DNA from: Alphaproteobacteria bacterium
GTDB lineage: Bacteria > Pseudomonadota > Alphaproteobacteria > DSM-16000 > Inquilinaceae
Direction: 5' to 3'
Length of the DNA stretch: 32,635 nucleotides
Assembly (NCBI GenBank): GCA_009909005.1
Contig: JAAAOG010000126.1
Span: 1 to 32,635, forward strand
The position numbers and the translations under genes are program-made. Below the pieces are notes generated by a model. The model saw only the letters and a program-made list of their open reading frames with translations, was not told the DNA's origin and made no database searches. Numbering within the stretch: the first letter of the stretch is position 1; the number at the start of each line of letters is the position of its first letter. This document shows, one piece after another, positions 1 to 7,577 of the stretch.

Positions 1-1
1 G

Positions 2-268
2 ACCTGGGAGGGGCGCCCGAGCCTCTATGTCGAGGACCTGTATGTCGCCGAGGCGGCCCGGGGGCTGGGGGCCGGGCGCAAGCTGCTGGCGGCACTGGCC
101 GCCCTCGCCCTGGCGCGCGATTGTCGCCGGCTCGACCTCAGCGTCCTGCACTGGAACCCGGCGCGCGATTTCTACGATGCGCTGGGTTTCGAACAGCTGT
201 CCGAGTGGCGGCCTTACCGGCTGGCCGGAGCGGCGCTGGCCGGGCTGGCCGCGGAAGCGGCAGACTGA
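2..268 (+). CDS. GNAT-family N-acetyltransferase (C-terminal part)
   Basis: This is the last 88 codons of a gene that begins before the window. The translation shows the acetyl-CoA binding part of a GNAT domain: a beta strand ending in LYVEDLYV, then the pyrophosphate-binding loop ARGLGAGRKLL, which fits the family pattern R/Q-x-x-G-x-G/A. A later segment, LHWNPARDFYDALGF, is the typical final strand and helix of the fold. Members transfer an acetyl group from acetyl-CoA to an amine on a small molecule or protein. The substrate cannot be told because the N-terminal half is missing. The family call is firm; the role is open. Confidence 0.85.
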   Translation, partial: TWEGRPSLYVEDLYVAEAARGLGAGRKLLAALAALALARDCRRLDLSVLHWNPARDFYDALGFEQLSEWRPYRLAGAALAGLAAEAAD

Positions 269-275
269 CCGAACG

Positions 276-1481
276 CTAGCGGCCGGCGGCTGCGGTGCCG
301 GAAAGGCCCGCGGCAGCATCGGCCGGCTGACGGGCGGACGTCGCCGGCGGCGGGGCGCCGGCAGCGGTTTCGGCCAAGACGCGGTTGCGGCCCTGCCGCT
401 TGGCGGCGTAGAGCGCCGCATCGGCGCGGGCGATCAGGTCCGACGTCCGGTCGCCGGCGCGCAGCGTCGCCACGCCAAGGGACAGGGTGACGGTACCCAG
501 AGCGGTGCCCGAGGAGCGCCGGACGAACCGCTTGCCGGCCACCGCGGCGCGGATTTGCTCGGCAAGCTGCATGGCGCCTTTCATCGGCGTTTTCGGCAGG
601 ATGACGGCGAACTCCTCGCCGCCATAGCGGCTGGGGGTATCGCGGCCTTTGACCGTCTCTTTCATGATCCGGGCGACCAGCTTCAGCACCTCATCGCCGG
701 TCTGGTGGCCGAAGGTGTCGTTCAGCACCTTGAACTTGTCGATATCGGCCATGAGAAGCGACAGCGGCTGGCCCGCATCCCCGGCTTCGGCGACAGCCGT
801 GCGCAGCTCGATATCGAAATAGCGGCGATTGCCAAGCCCCGTCAGGCCATCGCTCAGGGCCTCGCGGCGGACGCTTTCCAGATCCTCGCGCAGCACATCC
901 ATATTCTGCGTGGCCTCCGAAAGCTCCAGGCTGAGCTTCTCGTTCTGGCTCTTCATCGCCCGGGTTCGCGTTGTAATATTGTCCACCGCCTGGCGCAGCG
1001 AATTGAGGCCTGTCTCGGCATTCATCCTGTCGCTGAACTGGTCGAGGGCGTTGCCATAGCTTTCGGCGCCGCGGCCGGCCTCGTCGACCAGGGAGGACAA
1101 CGCCTCCAGCGCCCGGCGGATTTCCGCCTGCACGGCACTGGTCAGCCGTCGCTGCTGGTTCTCGCCGAGGCACTTATCGTAAAGCGCCTGGCAGATCTCA
1201 TCCGTAAAGCCCTTTTCGCTGGCGGCGACATTGTCCATGGCCCGCTTCAGCTGCGGGACCTTGCCGCTGAAATAATGGTAGAAAATGGTGAAGTTCACCG
1301 GTGTGGGGGCAAGCCCTTCCACGCCCATGCGCTGGAAGGCCGACCCGGCGCATTTCTGCGCCGCTTCATAGCTACCGACTGCCGCCACGGCGATGAACCT
1401 TTCATAGCTAACAAATTGATTTCGGACCCGGAACGCCGGTCGTTGCGCGGGAAACCGTAATCGCGAGTCCCTTGTCGCCAA
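276..1481 (-). CDS. GGDEF-domain diguanylate cyclase, soluble
   Basis: The protein should make cyclic di-GMP from two GTP. The C-terminal half is a full GGDEF domain: it opens with DGLTGLGNRRYF, has the metal-binding segment MADIDKFKVLND, and carries the active-site signature RYGGEEF near residue 288. The usual inhibitory I-site RxxD just before it reads KGRD, so its first arginine is lysine. The N-terminal half is helical, predicted cytosolic, and followed by a coiled-coil-like stretch near residues 160-210; no membrane segment is seen. The start is uncertain: the listed TTG has no clear ribosome site. A GTG at 1388 preceded by GAAAGG is a good alternative and would remove 31 residues. It follows the pentapeptide gene by 17 bases, so the two may be co-transcribed. 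Confidence 0.88.
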   Translation of the reverse strand: MATRDSRLRFPAQRPAFRVRNQFVSYERFIAVAAVGSYEAAQKCAGSAFQRMGVEGLAPTPVNFTIFYHYFSGKVPQLKRAMDNVAASEKGFTDEICQALYDKCLGENQQRRLTSAVQAEIRRALEALSSLVDEAGRGAESYGNALDQFSDRMNAETGLNSLRQAVDNITTRTRAMKSQNEKLSLELSEATQNMDVLREDLESVRREALSDGLTGLGNRRYFDIELRTAVAEAGDAGQPLSLLMADIDKFKVLNDTFGHQTGDEVLKLVARIMKETVKGRDTPSRYGGEEFAVILPKTPMKGAMQLAEQIRAAVAGKRFVRRSSGTALGTVTLSLGVATLRAGDRTSDLIARADAALYAAKRQGRNRVLAETAAGAPPPATSARQPADAAAGLSGTAAAGR

Positions 1482-1498
1482 AAAGGATTAAAAGGTGG

Positions 1499-2002
1499 CT
1501 AATTGCACTGCCCCACGGACCCCTCTGCGCAAACCCGCTCGCCATCCAGCCAGGTCGCGCCCGACAGCTCGGCCTGGCGCAGATCGGCGCCGGCCAGCCG
1601 TGCGCCGGTGAGGTCGGCATCGCGCAGGACCGCCTCGACCAGCCGGGCATTGCGCAGATCGGCGTCGACGAAGCTGGCGCCGGTCAGATTGGCCTTGGTC
1701 ATGTCCGCTTCGATCAGCCGTGCCTCGTCCAGAACCACGCCGATCATCCGGGCGCTGATGAACTTGGCGCGAAAGGCATCGGCCCCCGTCAGGATGCTGC
1801 GATCGAGGATGGAGCGCTGAAAGGTCGCGTCACGCAGTTCGGCATTCGTCAGATCGACGCCGGCGAGGTTCCGTCCGTCATGATAGCAGCGCCGCCAGTT
1901 GACGCCGGGCTGGGCCGGGTCGGTGCAGGCGGCGACAGCCTCTCCGGTCGCGCCGAAGAAGCAGAGCATGAGGAGAACGAGGGCGGTGGGGCGGTATGGC
2001 AT
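1499..2002 (-). CDS. Secreted pentapeptide-repeat protein
   Basis: The 167-residue product begins with a signal peptide: MPYRPTA, then a hydrophobic core, with likely cleavage after GEAVA. The rest is built of pentapeptide repeats of the A(D/N)LxxA type, for example LAGVDLTNAELRDA, LTGASFVDADLRNA and LAGADLRQAELSGA. Such repeats form a right-handed quadrilateral beta-helix used mainly for binding. Three or four cysteines (after the signal, in the RRCYHDG segment and near the C-terminus) suggest disulfides in the periplasm. A longer reading frame extends to 2038, but the internal ATG at 2002 places the signal peptide at the N-terminus and is preferred. The specific function is unknown. The gene lies directly upstream of the diguanylate cyclase on the same strand. 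Confidence 0.85.
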   Translation of the reverse strand: MPYRPTALVLLMLCFFGATGEAVAACTDPAQPGVNWRRCYHDGRNLAGVDLTNAELRDATFQRSILDRSILTGADAFRAKFISARMIGVVLDEARLIEADMTKANLTGASFVDADLRNARLVEAVLRDADLTGARLAGADLRQAELSGATWLDGERVCAEGSVGQCN

Positions 2003-2100
2003 GGCCGATGATGTAGACCGGGAGCGCTGCCGAAGCAAATGCCGATATGGCCGCGGCCCCGCTCACAATCGGATGAGCGGCAGCGCCGCCCGGCACCGGC

Positions 2101-2637
2101 TCAGGCTGCCCCGGCCGGCGTTGTCGCCGCCTCGGCGCGCGGCAGAGCGATGCGGCGCCCGGCCCGCTCCGGCCGGTCGAGTCGGCCATGCGCCTCCATC
2201 ACCGGCTGCAGGCGCGCCGCAGCCCAGCCCGGTATGGGGCTGGAGCGCCGCTGCACCTGGTCGACATGCATGAGCATGATTTCCGATGTCGACACCTGGT
2301 AGCCTTCTCCCGCATGGACCATGGTATGGAACAGCTGCAGGCGCTTGGCGTCCAACCCCAGGAACTGCGTCGCCACCGCCAGGGTATCGCCCAGCCGGAC
2401 TTCGCGGTCATAGGTGATGTGCGCCTCGACCACGAAAAGCGAGCCTTCGCCCTGCGGCACATAGTCGGTGGGGCCGATGCCGAAATGGTCCAGCACCGCA
2501 TCGGTGGCGTGGTCGAACACCAGGGAGTAATAGGCCACGTTCATATGGCCGTTATAGTCGATCCATTCGGGCCGCACGATTTCCCGGTACCAGCCCAGCG
2601 GCGCCGGTGCGGCGGCCGCCCTGTCCTGTTCCGCCAT
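2101..2637 (-). CDS. Acyl-CoA thioesterase, hotdog fold (4HBT-like)
   Basis: The 178-residue product reads as a 4-hydroxybenzoyl-CoA-thioesterase-like hotdog protein. The segment RPEWIDYNGHMNVAYY is the classic active-site start, with the aspartate of the D-x-x-G-H-x-N motif and the helix that follows. A second conserved stretch, HITYDREVRLGD, forms the central strand. The protein would hydrolyse an acyl-CoA thioester in the cytoplasm. Proteins of this subtype are often annotated as carnitine- or betaine-pathway thioesterases, but no carnitine dehydrogenase is near, so the substrate is left open. The last 40 residues are rich in Arg and Ala and match nothing I know. The gene is divergent from the transducer-like gene, with a 182-base gap between them. 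Confidence 0.85.
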   Translation of the reverse strand: MAEQDRAAAAPAPLGWYREIVRPEWIDYNGHMNVAYYSLVFDHATDAVLDHFGIGPTDYVPQGEGSLFVVEAHITYDREVRLGDTLAVATQFLGLDAKRLQLFHTMVHAGEGYQVSTSEIMLMHVDQVQRRSSPIPGWAAARLQPVMEAHGRLDRPERAGRRIALPRAEAATTPAGAA

Positions 2638-2819
2638 GGTCGCCCGTCTCGTTGATGAATCCGCGGATCACCAGGACATAGCCCTTGCCGCGACGCGAGG
2701 AAAGATGGTCGAACGGTCGCGCAAGCCGGCACAGGCACGGAACAACCGGCGATAAGCACGGGTTTCCGCCGCATTCGCCGCCGCACCGGCCGGCCACAAC
2801 GCCGCACAGGAGGGGCACC

Positions 2820-3200
2820 ATGATCCGTCGGGGACTCGGCAAAAAGGTCTGGGTGATTGCCGAAGGGTATATCCCGGCTGAAAGCACCGGTCCGGCACCG
2901 CAGATGATCAGCCATGAGACGGCCTGCATCCTCAACACCAATGCCGAGGATGCCGAACTGGCGATCTTCGTCTATTTCGCGGATCGCGCGCCGGCGGGGC
3001 CCTATCGCGTCCGGGTGCCGGCCGAGCGCACCCGGCATCTGCGCTTCAACGACCTGGACGACCCGGAGCCGGTGCCGCGCGACACCGATTATGCCGCCGT
3101 GCTGATCTCGGACCAGCCGGTGGTTGTCCAGCACACCCGCCTTGACAGCCGCCAGGCGGAGAACGCCCTGATGACGACAATGGCCTATCCCCAGGACTGA
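2820..3200 (+). CDS. Sensory rhodopsin transducer family protein (ASRT-like)
   Basis: The 126-residue product matches from memory the family of the Anabaena sensory rhodopsin transducer, a small soluble beta-sandwich protein that forms tetramers. Visible family features are the N-terminal GKKVWVIAEGYIP, the central ETACILNTNAEDAELAIFVYF, and the C-terminal PVVVQHTRLDSRQAENALMTT. In cyanobacteria the protein binds a microbial rhodopsin; related copies in other bacteria are thought to bind sugars or act with carbohydrate genes. No rhodopsin gene is present in the window. The ATG at 2820 is chosen over the earlier start at 2685 because AGGAGGGG lies 6 bases upstream and the conserved region begins right after it. 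It converges on the FKBP gene. Confidence 0.82.
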   Translation: MIRRGLGKKVWVIAEGYIPAESTGPAPQMISHETACILNTNAEDAELAIFVYFADRAPAGPYRVRVPAERTRHLRFNDLDDPEPVPRDTDYAAVLISDQPVVVQHTRLDSRQAENALMTTMAYPQD

Positions 3201-3227
3201 CGCAGGGCAGAGGCCGGCGGCGGGACA

Positions 3228-3249
3228 GGCCGGAAGACGTCTCCCGGCC
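3228..3249. terminator. Palindrome between convergent genes, possible terminator
   Basis: GGCCGG and CCGGCC flank an inner palindrome AGACGTCT, so nearly the whole 22 bases can form one stem. It lies between the convergent stop codons of the transducer-like gene and the FKBP gene. There is no T-run on either side, so a bidirectional terminator is only an inference. Confidence 0.35.
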
Positions 3250-3271
3250 CGTGCAACGCCTCGGATGCGGC

Positions 3272-3721
3272 TTACGCCGCCTTGAGCTCGACCAGCTCGA
3301 TGTCGAACACGAGGTCCTTGCCGGCCAGCGGATGGTTGGCGTCGAAGGTCACCGTCTCGTCGCCGATCTCCTGGACACTGAGCCGCATGGTCCGGCCGGT
3401 CGGGTCGGCGGCCTGCACGACCATGCCGACCTGCAGGTCGAGATCCTGCGGCAGGCGCTCTTTCGGCACCTCCTGCAGCAGCTGCGGATCGTGCGCGCCA
3501 TAGGCCTCGGTGCTGGGCACGGTCACGGTCTTGCGCTCGCCTTCGCTCATGCCCTGGACCGCCGTCTCGAAGCCGGCGATCAGCTGGCCTTCGCCGAGTG
3601 TGAACTCGATCGGTTCGCGCTCACGGGAGCTGTCAAACTGCTCGCCGCTGGTCAAGGTGCCGGTATAATGAACCCGAACGGTATCGCCCTGCTTGGCTGT
3701 GTCCGCCATGGCGTCACTCAT
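3272..3721 (-). CDS. FKBP-type peptidyl-prolyl cis-trans isomerase, SlyD/SlpA-like
   Basis: The 149-residue product has the FKBP core split by an insert-in-flap domain, as in SlyD and SlpA. The N-terminal strand is VRVHYTGTLTSGEQFDSS, followed by the conserved FTLGEGQLIAGFETAVQGM. The chaperone-like insert runs through YGAHDPQLLQEVPKERLP, and the core resumes at FDANHPLAGKDLVFDIELVEL. The protein would speed proline isomerisation and assist folding in the cytoplasm; no signal peptide is seen. The His- and Cys-rich metal-binding tail of E. coli SlyD is absent. GGGAGGAC lies just upstream of the ATG. A 16-base inverted repeat with arms CCCGAT/ATCGGG at 3790-3805 lies in the upstream region, but its role is unknown. 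Confidence 0.92.
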   Translation of the reverse strand: MSDAMADTAKQGDTVRVHYTGTLTSGEQFDSSREREPIEFTLGEGQLIAGFETAVQGMSEGERKTVTVPSTEAYGAHDPQLLQEVPKERLPQDLDLQVGMVVQAADPTGRTMRLSVQEIGDETVTFDANHPLAGKDLVFDIELVELKAA

Positions 3722-4000
3722 GCTGTCCTCCCGTCCCCGTCAAGGGGCCGTCTGTCGTGGGTGATGCGGGGTGATTGAGGGGGCCGTCGCCCGATGCATA
3801 TCGGGATCGAGACCGGGGTGAAGAGCGACCGAAGGCGGATGCCGAGGCCCGGCATCGCGCAAGCAGCACGCCGCACAGACGGCGCACGCCGAATCTGCCC
3901 AGGACCGGGCAAAGGATGTCGCACTCCCATCATCGTGAAGGTCGGTCTTCCGGGCGCCCGGATCAACCCGAAAACACGAGCGCCCGCGGCAGAAATGGGG

Positions 4001-6082
4001 TCAGGCCGCCTCTTCCTTCCCCGCAGCCTCCGACTCGCGCGCCTTGAGGCGCTCGGCAAGGCAATCGAGCAGGCCGAGAACCTCGCGCGAGGCTTCGTCG
4101 AGCCCGTCGATCTCCGCCATGGCGCCGGCCACATCGTTCCGGTGAAACCGGTCGAGCGCTGATTTGGCCAGCTCGTGGACCCGCCGGTGCGGCGCATCGA
4201 TGGCGGCATACTCCCGAGAATTGCGGATCACCGGGTTGGTCACTGCGGTGTACCATTTGCCGAAGCGGCAGCTCTTGTGGTCCGGCACGTCGGCCGAGGT
4301 CATGCGGGCCCGCCCGGCGATGGCATCGACGATGCGCTTCTTGAAGGCGACATGGTCGGTCTTGCTGATCTCGACGACGATGCGGTCGAGGCCAAGGTCG
4401 GCAAAGGAGCCGATATGCGCCCCGATCGCCTGGTTCATCGTGTCCATGGCATCGAGTGTGTGGCCGACTTCGGCGTCGTTTTGCGAGGCCAGCTGCGCGA
4501 TGGTCGCAGTACCTTCCGAGACGCCATTGGCGGCGGCCGATTGCTGGTCGAGAATGCCCGCGACTTCGGCCATCTTGCCGGTGACATTGCCGACATGGCC
4601 GGCGATCTCCTGCAATTGGTCGCCGAGATCGGTGATGACGCCGCGCCCGGCCTCGACCGTTTCCACCCCGCTCGTCATCGCCGCGACGATGCCGTCCATG
4701 CGGCTGCGCAGCTGGCCGATACGGCCGCGAATGTCCTCGGTCGCCTTGGCCGTCTGGTTGGCGAGCGACTTGACCTCGCCCGCGACCACGGCGAAACCGC
4801 GGCCGGCTTCACCGGCCCGCGCCGCCTCGATGGTCGCGTTGAGAGCGAGAAGGTTGGTCTGGGCGGCGATGCTTTCGATTTCGCCGACAATGGTGCCGAT
4901 CTGGCTCGATTCCTCGGCCAGCACATTGACCTCGTCGGCGGAGCGCCGCACCGCCCGGACGATCTGCTCCATCGAGCCGACAGCCTGGGTCGACGACGCG
5001 ACCCCGGCATGCGAGGCCTGCTCGGCCTTCTGCGAGTCGCCGGAGGCGTGGCGCGTGGTCTCCGAAATCTCCTGGATCGAGGCGACCAGTTCCTCGACCG
5101 CGGAGGCCATGGACTGGGTCTGGGCATTGGCGTTGGCCAGTTCCTGCTTCATCCGCACCAGCCGCACCACCGATTCGCTGCTGGCCACGCCGGCCTCGAC
5201 GAAGCCGTGCAGCACATCCGCCAGCCCGTGCTTGCGGAGCCGGTCGGCCCGCGCCGCCTCCGCCTCCTGCGCCCGATGCAGGTCTTCGACCTTGCGGGCA
5301 TTGTCCTTGAAGACTTCCAGCGCCCGGGCCAGGCCCCCGACCTCGTCGCCCTTGCTTGTATACGGAATCTCGACGTCCAGATCGCCCGCTGCCAGCTTGC
5401 GGGTCTCGGCGGTGATTCGGCCGAGCGGGCGCGAGATGCCGCGCGCGATCAGCGTCCCCAGAAAGATGGCCAGCAGCAGCACGACGGCGCCGATGCCGCC
5501 CAGCACCAGGGCCTGGTCCCGAAAGGCTTCCTCGACATCGTCGACATAGATGCCGCTGCCGATCACCCAGCCCCACTCCGGCACGCCCTCGACATAAGAG
5601 ATCTTCAGGCGCGGATCCGGGTTCTCCGGGGTCGTCCAGTAATACTGGTAGATCCCGCCGCCTTCGGCGCGAACGAGGTCGATCATGTCGGCAAAGATGC
5701 GCTCGCCATTGGCGTCCTGCAGGTCCAGCACGCTGGTTCCGTCGAGCTGCGGCCGGGTCGGGTGGCGCAGCATGATGCCGTCCATGGCGTTCACCCAGAA
5801 ATATTGCCGGCCGTCATAGCGCAGGGCGGCGAGCCGCTCGAGCGCCTCTTCCCGGGCGGCATCGGCGGACATGGCGCCCGTCGCGGCCAGCCCCTGATAG
5901 ACGCCGACCAGGCTCACCGCCGTTTCGACCAGCCGCCGGGTCTGGTCCTGCCGGTCCGCCATCAGCTCGTCGTGCAGCTTCACCAGACTGATGCCGAGCA
6001 CGAGCACGATCCCGAGCGAAAGCCCGGCGACCAGGGCAGCCAGCCGGGTACCGATCGTCATCCGCGAAACAGACAGTGTCAT
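4001..6082 (-). CDS. Methyl-accepting chemotaxis protein with Cache sensor and CZB domain
   Basis: This 693-residue receptor has a membrane helix near 11-35, a periplasmic single-Cache sensor (about 36-185, with [15 protein letters not shown] and [15 protein letters not shown]), and a second membrane helix near 190-212. A HAMP linker follows ([22 protein letters not shown]). The cytoplasmic signalling helix hairpin has the highly conserved tip [20 protein letters not shown], which contacts CheA and CheW. The C-terminus (about 564-644) is a CZB zinc-binding domain: [23 protein letters not shown] and HRRVH supply the His, His, Cys, His ligands. CZB domains in other bacteria sense zinc or hypochlorite. 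AAGGGAGC precedes the ATG. No che genes are nearby, so it is an orphan receptor here. Confidence 0.95.
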   Translation of the reverse strand: MTLSVSRMTIGTRLAALVAGLSLGIVLVLGISLVKLHDELMADRQDQTRRLVETAVSLVGVYQGLAATGAMSADAAREEALERLAALRYDGRQYFWVNAMDGIMLRHPTRPQLDGTSVLDLQDANGERIFADMIDLVRAEGGGIYQYYWTTPENPDPRLKISYVEGVPEWGWVIGSGIYVDDVEEAFRDQALVLGGIGAVVLLLAIFLGTLIARGISRPLGRITAETRKLAAGDLDVEIPYTSKGDEVGGLARALEVFKDNARKVEDLHRAQEAEAARADRLRKHGLADVLHGFVEAGVASSESVVRLVRMKQELANANAQTQSMASAVEELVASIQEISETTRHASGDSQKAEQASHAGVASSTQAVGSMEQIVRAVRRSADEVNVLAEESSQIGTIVGEIESIAAQTNLLALNATIEAARAGEAGRGFAVVAGEVKSLANQTAKATEDIRGRIGQLRSRMDGIVAAMTSGVETVEAGRGVITDLGDQLQEIAGHVGNVTGKMAEVAGILDQQSAAANGVSEGTATIAQLASQNDAEVGHTLDAMDTMNQAIGAHIGSFADLGLDRIVVEISKTDHVAFKKRIVDAIAGRARMTSADVPDHKSCRFGKWYTAVTNPVIRNSREYAAIDAPHRRVHELAKSALDRFHRNDVAGAMAEIDGLDEASREVLGLLDCLAERLKARESEAAGKEEAA

Positions 6083-6339
6083 CGAGAGTGCTCCCTTTCC
6101 GCCGGCGCTGACCGTGTCCGTCCATGAGCGACGCCGGGGGCCGACCGCCGCGCCGCTGCAAATATCCTTATTAACCGTGTGGAGTTACCGAATGTTGAAG
6201 GTCCGTCGCAAAACGCGCAGCCGGGCATGAAACCTGCCGGCTCAGCGATGTCACGTGCCGCCCCAAGATGCCGGCCCCGATGGACTTCGAGAGGCCGGAC
6301 CTTTACGCTCGCACGCGCTTGCCGAATCGGAGCCCGGCC

Positions 6340-6702
6340 GTGACCACGATCGAAGCCCTGAGCGCCGTCACCCTGGCGACCCGCGACATGGCCCGCGCCG
6401 TCGATTTCTACCGGCGGCTCGGCTTCGAGATGCTCTATGGCGGGCCGGACAGCGGCTTTACCAGCTTCCGCGCCGGCAGCGGCTTCCTCAACATCACCGG
6501 GGAGGCGCCGGAGCGGTCCTGGTCATGGTGGGGCCGGGCGATCTTCCATGTCGCCGATGTCGACGCCCTTTACGCCCTGGCGGTGGCCGAGGGCCTGGCC
6601 CCGCACGCCGCGCCGCGGGACGCGCCCTGGGGCGAACGGTTCTTCCATATCACCGATCCCGACGGCCATGAGATCAGCTTCGCCCGGCCGCTGGACCGCT
6701 GA
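6340..6702 (+). CDS. VOC-family (glyoxalase/bleomycin-resistance-like) protein
   Basis: The 120-residue product has two paired beta-alpha-beta-beta-beta modules of the vicinal oxygen chelate fold. The first is AVTLATRDMARAVDFYRRLGFEM and the second is AIFHVADVDALYALAVAEGL, ending in the usual FFHITDPDGHEISFARP. The H in the second module and the E of GHEISF fit two of the metal ligands of such enzymes. Members include glyoxalases, dioxygenases and antibiotic-binding proteins, so the reaction cannot be named. The GTG at 6340 is chosen because GGAG lies 7 bases upstream; the reading frame is open back to 6268 but those 24 residues look non-coding. It lies 45 bases before crcB. Confidence 0.85.
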   Translation: MTTIEALSAVTLATRDMARAVDFYRRLGFEMLYGGPDSGFTSFRAGSGFLNITGEAPERSWSWWGRAIFHVADVDALYALAVAEGLAPHAAPRDAPWGERFFHITDPDGHEISFARPLDR

Positions 6703-6747
6703 GCCGGTGTCCGGCCCCGCCGCGACCCGCCCCCCGGGCCGGCCGGC

Positions 6748-7143
6748 ATGACCTGGCTGTGGATCGCGCTCGGCAGCGCCATCGGCGGGGTGGGGCGGTA
6801 CTGGGCCTCCGGCCTGGTGGCCGAGCGGGTCGGTGCGGCCTTTCCCTGGGGCACCATCACGGTGAACGTCGTCGGCTCCTTCATCATCGGCTTCCTCGCC
6901 ACCCTGACCGGCCCGGACGGCCGGCTGCTGGTCCACCCCGATGCCCGTCAGTTCCTCATGCTGGGCATCTGCGGCGGCTTCACCACCTTTTCGTCCTTCA
7001 GCCTGCAGACCCTGACCCTGCTGCGCGACGGCGAGTGGCTGCTGGCCGCTGCCAATATCGCGCTGTCGGTCGCCGCCTGCCTGGCCGCCGTGGTGCTCGG
7101 CCATGTCGCCGCGGCGGCGCTCAACCAGCTGAGGGGGGCGTGA
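6748..7143 (+). CDS. crcB: Fluoride-specific ion channel CrcB/FluC
   Basis: The 131-residue membrane protein is a standard-length CrcB. It has four predicted membrane helices and the family signatures GSAIGGVGRYWAS near the start, GTITVNVVGSFIIGF in helix 2, and GICGGFTTFSSFSLQT in helix 3; the last includes the Phe-box and central sodium-site region. The protein works as a dual-topology dimer and lets fluoride leave the cytoplasm. The next gene, DUF190, starts 4 bases after the stop, an arrangement common in bacteria. I looked upstream for a fluoride riboswitch and saw no match. Confidence 0.96.
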   Translation: MTWLWIALGSAIGGVGRYWASGLVAERVGAAFPWGTITVNVVGSFIIGFLATLTGPDGRLLVHPDARQFLMLGICGGFTTFSSFSLQTLTLLRDGEWLLAAANIALSVAACLAAVVLGHVAAAALNQLRGA

Positions 7144-7147
7144 GGCC

Positions 7148-7486
7148 ATGCAGATCCCGCGCGAGGCCGTGCTCTTGCGCATCTTCATCGGCGAGCGCGA
7201 CCGCCATCACGGCCGGCCGCTCTACGAGGCGATCGTGCTGAAGGCGCGCGAGGCCGGGCTGGCCGGGGCGACGGTGCTGCGCGGAGTGCTGGGCTATGGC
7301 CGTTCCAGCCGCATCCACACGGCGAAGATCCTGCGGCTGTCCGACGACCTCCCCATGGTTGTCGAGATCGTCGACAGCGACGCGCGCATCCGGGCGTTCC
7401 TGCCGGAGCTCGACGGCATGATCGACAGCGGCCTGGTGACCCTGGAACGGGCCGAGGTGCTGCGCTACGGCACCGACGAGAGCTAG
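7148..7486 (+). CDS. DUF190 family protein, partner of CrcB
   Basis: The 112-residue product matches DUF190, a small PII-like ferredoxin-fold family. The visible features are the N-terminal LLRIFIGERDRHHGRPLYEAIV, the central glycine-rich AGLAGATVLRGVLGYG and the strand DDLPMVVEIVDSDARI. These proteins occur often beside crcB and are thought to help in fluoride or ion stress, but no biochemical role is established to my knowledge. The start ATG lies 4 bases behind the crcB stop with GTGAGG just upstream, so the two are very likely translated from one message. Confidence 0.93.
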   Translation: MQIPREAVLLRIFIGERDRHHGRPLYEAIVLKAREAGLAGATVLRGVLGYGRSSRIHTAKILRLSDDLPMVVEIVDSDARIRAFLPELDGMIDSGLVTLERAEVLRYGTDES

Positions 7487-7577
7487 CCCGAAAACTGCCG
7501 CACTTCATTGAACCAAAACCTTATCTCTGTACCCTTTCGCCTTGAAATCGCTGCGATTCAAGCGGAAGGTGCCGCAT

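Noticed and set aside
3790-3805. Inverted repeat CCCGAT-GCAT-ATCGGG before the FKBP gene as an operator
   Set aside because: It is short, and nothing ties it to a known regulator; it is mentioned only within the FKBP entry.
4175-6127. A 650-codon open frame opposite the chemoreceptor
   Set aside because: Its translation is rich in His, Asp, Gly and Arg with no motif, and the receptor on the other strand is certain.
6703-6747. Fluoride riboswitch before crcB
   Set aside because: The 45-base gap and the sequence before it show none of the conserved riboswitch core.
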